NCBI GenBank assembly: GCA_907163375.1
Contig: CAJQUW010016997.1
Span: 1-64,000, forward strand
Reading direction: 5' to 3'
Source: Prostheceraeus crozeri
Taxonomy: Eukaryota > Platyhelminthes > Polycladida > Euryleptidae
Length of the DNA stretch: 64,000 nt
The notes under the pieces are model-generated. The model saw nothing but the letters and a program-made list of their open reading frames with translations, did not search any database and was not told the DNA's origin. Below, piece by piece: positions 58,261-64,000 of the stretch. The position numbers were made by a program, and so were the translations under genes. The stretch's first letter is position 1; the number at the start of each line of letters is the position of its first letter.

Positions 58261-58431
58261 TAAATAGAATAATTAAATATTGAATTGCATCCTCAGTTGA
58301 AAAATGGAAACAGACCTGAGATGTAAATTACGCCTTCTGATAATTCCTGAAATTGAACGAAATGGCAGCTATTTAGGTCTGTTTCCATTTTTCAACTGAA
58401 AATGCAACTCAATATTCAATTATTCTATTTT
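58261..58431. repeat. 57 bp inverted repeat with 57 nt spacer
   Basis: Left arm 58261-58317 and right arm 58375-58431 are reverse complements with a handful of mismatches; the inner 20 bp (TTGAAAAATGGAAACAGACC) pair perfectly. No transposase or terminal motif is seen. Confidence 0.85.
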
Positions 58432-58794
58432 CAATGTGTTTGCAAAAAGCGTCAAATTTTGATTACTGCAGGCGCACTAACTTAGGCGAGTGTGCTTTAA
58501 GTGATGCGAGCCGTATTTAATGAATGCCCGTCGAAACTTCACTAACTTGCTTAATGCAAATCTGAAATGCTGGTAGTGAAAGTCAGGTGTAGTATGTAAT
58601 CTTTGATACTTCAGTCATTTCATTTTGAATCAATCAAGAAGTACTTGACACACCACACGAGTACTTTCTTTATGAATTTAAAACAGACATTCCTTCTATT
58701 GAATTGAATAAAAGAAAACAAAAATCAACTCATTTACCTTATCTTTGCTAATTTCCAGTTGTGCATGTCCCGATTTCAGAATTTTCACTTAATC

Positions 58795-59195
58795 TCCGTT
58801 CATCCGTGAATGGGAGCCAGTACCTCAGTACTCCAGTCATCTACCAAGCTCTCCTCGCTCCACAGTTTTTGGACGATAGTTTTACAAGATTGCCCAATCT
58901 GAGCACTTCCGTCTGTGACCTATCACAAATCAGCCTGCACGTCATCGAGATCAGGAGCCTTCGTTTTCTTCATTCTTTCTATAACTTCATTTATCTCTGT
59001 CATAGTTGGATTAGTCACTTCGTTTGCCACATCTGTGTGGACTTTTTTATCTACATAGATCACTATTTGAAAACGGAATTTACTCTACATTCTTCAAAGA
59101 ATTCTCTACATCTTCTGATGACGGCCGTCTGTCAATTAGAAGATTTACCACTTCATCTCTTGCCACCGTTTGACGAGGTTGATGTCCTTGGCTAA
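58795..59195 (-). pseudogene. LINE reverse transcriptase N-terminal fragment
   Basis: Minus-strand translation gives PTMTEINEVIERMKKTKAPD followed by LDDVQADL. After a stop and frameshift come KTIVQKLWSEESLVDDW and STEVLAPIH. This is the RT finger region of LINEs encoding long ORF2 proteins (E-I-x-x-A/V-I-x-x-x-K-x-x-K-A-P-x-x-D, then W-x-x-x-x-x-x-P-I). Stops interrupt it, and the rest of the element is not seen. Confidence 0.75.
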
Positions 59196-60134
59196 GACCA
59201 TTAATTCCTTGAAATTGTTCCTCTGCATCTATCTACTGTATCTCTTCCACACTTTTCCTGTGCATCACTCTCTTCTGGTTTCGGCTAATTTGTTTAATTA
59301 TTGTATGACTCGCATATTGCACATGACATATGCGTGCGTATGGGATGAAGAATTGTGACGTTTATAAGTCATTTGTGATCGGTCGACACGTTTTAACGAG
59401 CATCAAAAGAATGCATGAAAGAGCCCTGACTAGTCATTTTTCAATTTAGAGTAGGAAAGAGTCAGGAGTTCTCTATGACGTTGACATCATTCTTATGTGT
59501 CTATCGTAAAAAAGCTTTCGATTGCTATCCAACAGTCAGAACTAGAAACTCAGAAGAATGTCTGTAAGGTTTTGTTCTAAAATTTGAATAAAAACATTAT
59601 TGTCATCAGTAGTGACCACTGAAGCATGTACATCTGCATGTATCTTGAACACTTGTGATTTTTGGAGAAGAGATCGAGTACATAAAAGATGAATTAATTT
59701 TTCGGAAAATCGGAATTCCACCCGGCCGTACAACGCTTGCATCAGTTATATCCACTGAGTTTTCATGTAAAATTTCACCTGACATGGAATGGGTTTAGAG
59801 GTTCCTCGAAATCAGCGCGCATGACAGTTGGAAAAGTTTTGAGGGCTTCCGGGCTTCTTGTAACTTCAATATTTACTTAAAAGGAGTTTCTTAGAAGTTG
59901 TTAAACCGCATGTCATCTTGGAGGATCACCACTCGATCAAAAATACTGATAGACCAAACGAACAACTGCTGTCTGACAAACAAATACTGATGCCGTGCTA
60001 CTCTGAAGGAGAAACCTGTTTTGAATATCCAATACATCGTTCTACAGATTTCTGAACGCACTTAAACAGAAAATGGCATGAATTGCAGAAAAACAATCTT
60101 CTGCTCAGAAAAATTTTTACATTATAATTCGAAG
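59196..60134. other. Non-coding DNA
   Basis: I see no gene, repeat or recognisable element end. Confidence 0.5.
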
Positions 60135-61010
60135 CAGGGTGTTTCAAAATGATTCATCCGATCTCATTAGACTATATCTATCCATTGAGTTAGCTCATAT
60201 TTTAGAAATCAGTTCTACAACACTTAACGTGTTTTATGCATCATGTAACGACGGCTATGTTGTTCTTCAATTTGAGGCACAGCACATTTTTCAAAAGCAT
60301 CAGTTTTTGGACAATTTTCTTTTCGAAATTTACAATTGTTCTTTATGACCTCCCCGGAGGCGCACCTCGGCAAACAGACGATAGTCTAGCTTATGCCGAA
60401 CTTGTCAGATTCAACTGCGACAGGCTATAAACAAAAGGGCTATACATAGAAAAGCGTTTTGAGCTCTGAAAATTTGTTTTTCAAAAGGAAGCAGGGGAAG
60501 ATTTTCTTTCACGTGTCATGTCCAGTGACGAGGTCGCACTTTGCATCAACGGAAAAGTGAGTCGTCATAAAATCAGGATTTACAATTTTGGAACATCCAC
60601 ATCAGATAGTGGAGTTTCAAGGAGAATCACTGAAGATGTGTGTTCTGAATGCTGCAAAGCTGACTTCTCCTTTGGCTACAGGCTAATTGAATGACTCTTT
60701 CAACAGGATGCTGCAGCAACGCACTGGCATGATAAAGTCCGACCATTTATAAAATTTAAAAACCTCCCTCAGCGATAATCAGTCTCCTGCAGATTTAACT
60801 TTTAAATGGCCACTTTACAGTAACAAGCCGGTTTGAGATTATTTTTTTCTTTTGGGCAATGTGAAGGATAAGGTTTTAGGTTTCATGTTTCCATTTCCAA
60901 GAACTGACTGACATGCGATATCGCATTAGTGAAGCAGCAGCGACAATGCCAAACAACATGCTGGTATAACGGCAGCTGGACTGTCATCTTGATGTTGGCT
61001 GAGCTTTTAC
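60135..61010 (+). pseudogene. Second mariner-like element, decayed
   Basis: The left end CAGGGTGTTTCAAAATGATT (60135) is a typical mariner terminus. The frame from 60500 reads FLSRVMSSDEVALCINGKVS (first Asp region) and RHKIRIYNFGT. After a TGA it continues LFQQDAAATHWHDKV (second Asp) up to the stop at 60776-60778. A further stretch (about 60800-61010) reads DYFFLLGNVKDKV and ELTDMRYRISEAAATMPNNM, the third-Asp block and C-terminus. Comparison with the family's usual layout shows an internal deletion between the first and second blocks. It is a non-functional copy; the right terminus was not found. Confidence 0.75.
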
Positions 61011-61129
61011 AGGAATCGGTGCAGTCACTATAATGCCACAACATCCGACATGTTGACTTCAGGGATCTGAAGCCACCACCTATGTTACAAAAACCGAATT
61101 TAGCTTGAAGATAGGAACACCTCCCTTAT

Positions 61130-62240
61130 AGTAACACCTCTTAGTTTTGAGAAAGGCGAGAAATTTCATCATTGGATGATGTCTTACGTCTGCGACATAG
61201 CACTGTGGCCGTGACAGACGTTGAAAGACAAGAGACAGATAATCGACACCACTGCAGAAAATGTGAGTCGTTTCGAGCTAGCTAAGCGCTTCGGCATTCT
61301 AAATGCAAAAGATTCAATTGAGAAGGCAATTGAGTTTGGAGACAGCACTAAACGAAGCAGTATAAAGCCGGTGAGATACGATAAGCTAGAGAGGGCATTT
61401 CTGTCTTGGTTCAAACAGGTTCGAAGTCAGAACGTTCCCGTCACTGGACAGCTGCTGCAAGAGAAGGCAAAACAACTTACTAATGAGCCAGCAACGGATG
61501 GCTAGAGAAGTTTTCCAGAAGACACTCGGTCCCCTTCAAGTCAGTTCAAGGCTAGGGCGATCAACATGCAGGTGATCAGCGACTGGCAGCAAGAGATTCT
61601 GAAGGCTACAATTGATGCGTTCCATCGTAATGACGTTTGCAACTTAGATGAGACTATTTTGCGACTTCTACCCAACAAAACATTGGCTTCTACAGGTAAG
61701 CAGTGTACACTGCTTGTCATAAGAAAATATGTAAAGCCACGTTGCTTCAAGAATGCAAAGACACCCGTTGACTATAAAGCCAATTGCAAGGTATGGATGA
61801 CAGCGCCCATGTATGAGACATGGTTGAAAGATTGGGATAAGAAGCTGGAGAAAAAGATGGGCGGAAGAGGCAAGTTCACATCTACAGGTGCGATGACTGC
61901 AGAACCGCACCCCGTCAGTGAGGAACTTGCAGGATTTTAGTGAGACTTGTACGAGCAACGCGAAGTGGAGGATGGAGCCAGTCTCACCCAATGAGTGACG
62001 GCGGACCAACGTGTGAGGTGCAGACAAACGGCATCATGATCATGGAGAATATAGCTGTATCTGCAATTGAACCGGTTGAAGCTGAGCCAGAGGAGCTGGT
62101 GGAGGAGCCTGAAATTCCATCAGTCACCAATTAAGAATCCCGCTAAGCCTTGGATATTCTGAAACAATACATTGAGAGAAATGTTGATGATCCCGCAGTG
62201 TTGGTTTTGTGTGACAAACTCGATAAAGCAGAAGCGCACT
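61130..62240 (+). pseudogene. Pogo/Tigger-like transposase pseudogene
   Basis: The frame 61221-61505 reads FELAKRFGILNAKDSIEKAI and then RYDKLERAFLSWFKQVRSQ followed by PVTGQLLQEKAKQL, the CENP-B-type helix-turn-helix DNA-binding domain of pogo/Tigger elements. The frame 61566-61940 reads NDVCNLDETILRLLPNKTL (first catalytic Asp), then jumps to LLVIRKYVKPRCFKNAKTPV and NCKVWMTAPMYETWLKDWDK. Residues normally found between, and the downstream catalytic core, are missing or degenerate. A C-terminal remnant (IERNVDDPAVLVLCDKLDKA) lies near 62170-62240. Frames shift between segments. Possible terminal sequence AACACCTCCCTTATAGTAAC is at about 61108. Confidence 0.75.
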
Positions 62241-62522
62241 GAAAGCCTTTTTTAAGAATCACTTAATCTGTTAAATACAAATTTTCTTTAATTAATTCAT
62301 CTCTGCTTTTTGAAAACATATTGGGAATATACCGGTAGGTTATGAATATACATTTAAATAAAATAGAAATTGGATATCAACGAGCATCGTATACCAACAT
62401 AAAATAAATAAAATGACGACAGTAGATGTGAAAAACTTCTTAGCACTGAACATTTTTGTTTATTTGTAGTTATTTGTTTATTTTTTGCATCCCTCTCTAC
62501 AACGACGCCCTCTCTATAACGA

Positions 62523-62523
<1 letters not shown>

Positions 62524-62582
<59 letters not shown>
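62524..62582. repeat. (TA)n microsatellite, about 29 repeats
   Basis: Uninterrupted TA dinucleotide run directly after CCCTCTCTATAACGAG, which resembles a Tigger-type terminal sequence. It could be an expanded TA target duplication. Confidence 0.97.
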
Positions 62583-62585
<3 letters not shown>

Positions 62586-62924
62586 ATTATATCTGATTAA
62601 AATGCAGTCCAAAAAACTCGTTGGCGCTCTAATATCTTGCTCTTTTCCCATCCCTAATACCGTCGGAGAATTTCTACACATTGGTTTTATGAGAGGTTTC
62701 ATCGCATCGATAGCTGAGACTTTTATGCTTGATGTTGAATAGTTCCATGTGTTCCTTCACTCAAAATAGTTGTCAGTGAGCATTACAACGGCAGAGTCGT
62801 ATTAATTATGGTGTGGTGGCAATAACTCCTCTGAGCCGAAGTGGAATCTATAGACGGGTGCGCTTTTGATCCGGCGAGGCGATTCATGTGCAACGATTCA
62901 GGCGCACATTTGAGAGACTATCGC

Positions 62925-63180
62925 GCACCAGCGCGGCGCCGTTGGCGCCTACAGTTTCAGAATTTCTAAAAAATAGATCACGTGTCTGACGCGGCTGGCA
63001 CTGGTTTCGGCAAGCATGATTTCATTAATTCTAGGAAGAGATCTTATGTCTGGCGCTCTGGCGGGCCTGGCACTGGTTTCGACCAAGCCTAATTTTAGAA
63101 ATTCTAGGAATAGATCTTACGTCTGGCGAGCCAACCTCGAATCTGGCACTGGTTTCGGACTGGTTTCGGCAAGGCCAGCA
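62925..63180. repeat. Short 72-76 bp tandem repeat, three copies
   Basis: GGCACTGGTTTCG occurs at 62997, 63069 and 63145, each set followed or preceded by an AATTCTAGGAATAGATCTTACG-like stretch (variants). On the minus strand it follows directly from the LINE C-terminus and may derive from it. Confidence 0.65.
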
Positions 63181-64000
63181 ATATCGGCGAGTGTGGGAAG
63201 CCAGTCAGTTTTCATTGGTTTGATGGCACCGGATATAGTCAGCATGATTTCATTTAGTTGGACATCTACTACTTTGCAATGTGTTGAGTTTTTCCAAGCA
63301 GGACAGCAAGGTTCAGCTGTTGAGTAGCACAACGCCAGTCCTGTTTCACGCAGTACATTAGCATCAGTGCTCCAGGTCTAGCCAGCGATCATTTTCAGAA
63401 GATTATTTCTTGTCTGCATTTATAGCTCAGCTTTGCCAGATGCTCATTGTAGGATGACGTTCTATCTAAAGTATGCAGGCTTAGGTTCATGAGATATGCG
63501 AAAAATGTCAATGTGCACGTCAAATTGATGACCACTTTGACAGCTGTCTAGGTAAAACACGGTAGAAATAATCTTTTCAGTGGCTTGGTTGCAGCATTCA
63601 TCGAGTACATAAGTCAACTACATCAGAGACGTCATCATTCAGCAGGGCGTTCAGTTCTGCGAATGTTCGAGCTAGATGGGTACAACAAATATCACATCGG
63701 CATAGACGAATTTTCTGCTCGTTGACAAAGGGTTTTCAGTTTATGTAAATGTTGAAGAGAGTAGGTGCTGAGACTGATCCCTGAGCAATGCCTTTCTTTT
63801 GCCGCCTCTATCTGCTTCTGTCTGCTTCCAAATAAACCCGAAAGCGATGGTTTTGTAGGAAGCATTCAATGATGTAAACAGTCCATGTGGGCAAGCATCT
63901 GCTGAAGTTTAAGAGGCCTTTCTGCCATGCGTTGAGTAAGCCCCGAAGGGTCGAGGAAGACAGCACCAGTCTAAATTCTCTTTTGGTACCCGTTCTCAAT
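63180..64000 (-). pseudogene. Jockey-like LINE reverse transcriptase, decayed, runs off the window edge
   Basis: Minus-strand translation from 64000 downward reads WQKGLLNFSRCLPTWTVYII, ECFLQNHRFRVYLEADRSR, then KGIAQGSVSAPTLFNIYIN (the GxPQGSVLxPxLFNIYIND block, with stops after it) and RTFAELNALLNDDVSDVVDL. The YADD region is degraded (CRCDICC). A C-terminal piece at 63332-63190 reads CYSTAEPCCPAWKNSTHCK and VDVQLNEIMLTISGAIKP, typical of jockey-group ORF2 ends. Several stops and shifts show it is dead. The 5' part lies beyond the window. Confidence 0.8.

Noticed and set aside
58761-59195. Plus-strand 144-codon frame as a gene
   Set aside because: The opposite strand encodes a recognisable LINE reverse transcriptase fragment, so the plus frame is a shadow.

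Overview
The window is eukaryotic, almost certainly from an invertebrate animal and probably a marine one. It has GT-AG introns, CR1/L2-like and jockey-like LINEs, hAT, piggyBac, mariner and pogo/Tigger DNA transposons, a tRNA-derived SINE, long satellite arrays and AT-rich non-coding DNA. I see no bacterial gene organisation. The species cannot be named from the sequence; the frequent TAGGCCTA-type words are only suggestive.

Layout. 1-7753: a nearly perfect satellite of about 290 bp units, each with an 11-13 base G run. 7754-11800: unique AT-rich DNA with a GIY-YIG/Penelope-like relic. 11800-15480: a frameshifted CR1/L2-type LINE. 15480-23800: mostly non-coding DNA with a hAT relic, a 1.1 kb non-autonomous hAT with perfect target-site duplications, and several small inverted-repeat elements. 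23838-42446: one multi-exon gene, partial at its 5' end. 42866-45498: a structurally complete autonomous hAT. 45507-49990: non-coding DNA with two striking hairpins. 50005-53523: a second satellite with higher-order structure (five-monomer, 884 bp period). 53524-64000: a graveyard of mariner, Tigger and LINE relics.

The central finding is the gene at 23838-42446. Its exons, all joined in phase 0, encode a C2H2-type zinc-finger segment, a helical core-binding-like segment and a tyrosine-recombinase-like catalytic domain (Arg, Lys, Arg, His and Tyr can be placed). Then come 27 tandem mini-exons, a basic linker exon and a cysteine-rich C-terminal domain ending at a stop codon. Of the mini-exons, 26 are exactly 51 nt and encode the 17-residue peptide ESVSFYQTQADEKMNAQ with few substitutions; the first is a 42-nt divergent founder. 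Each sits in a 157 or 114 bp repeat that carries its own 3' and 5' splice sites. The array could therefore add up to 456 residues of repeat peptide, or a variable number by exon skipping. None of the 27 mini-exons has a stop or frameshift. A defective piggyBac element inserted into one intron of the array leaves the repeat register intact.

All other coding sequence belongs to transposable elements. The hAT at 43503-45359 and the LINE ORF at 26058-28490 have long uninterrupted frames; the rest are decayed. No rRNA, functional tRNA, CRISPR or operon-like structure was found.
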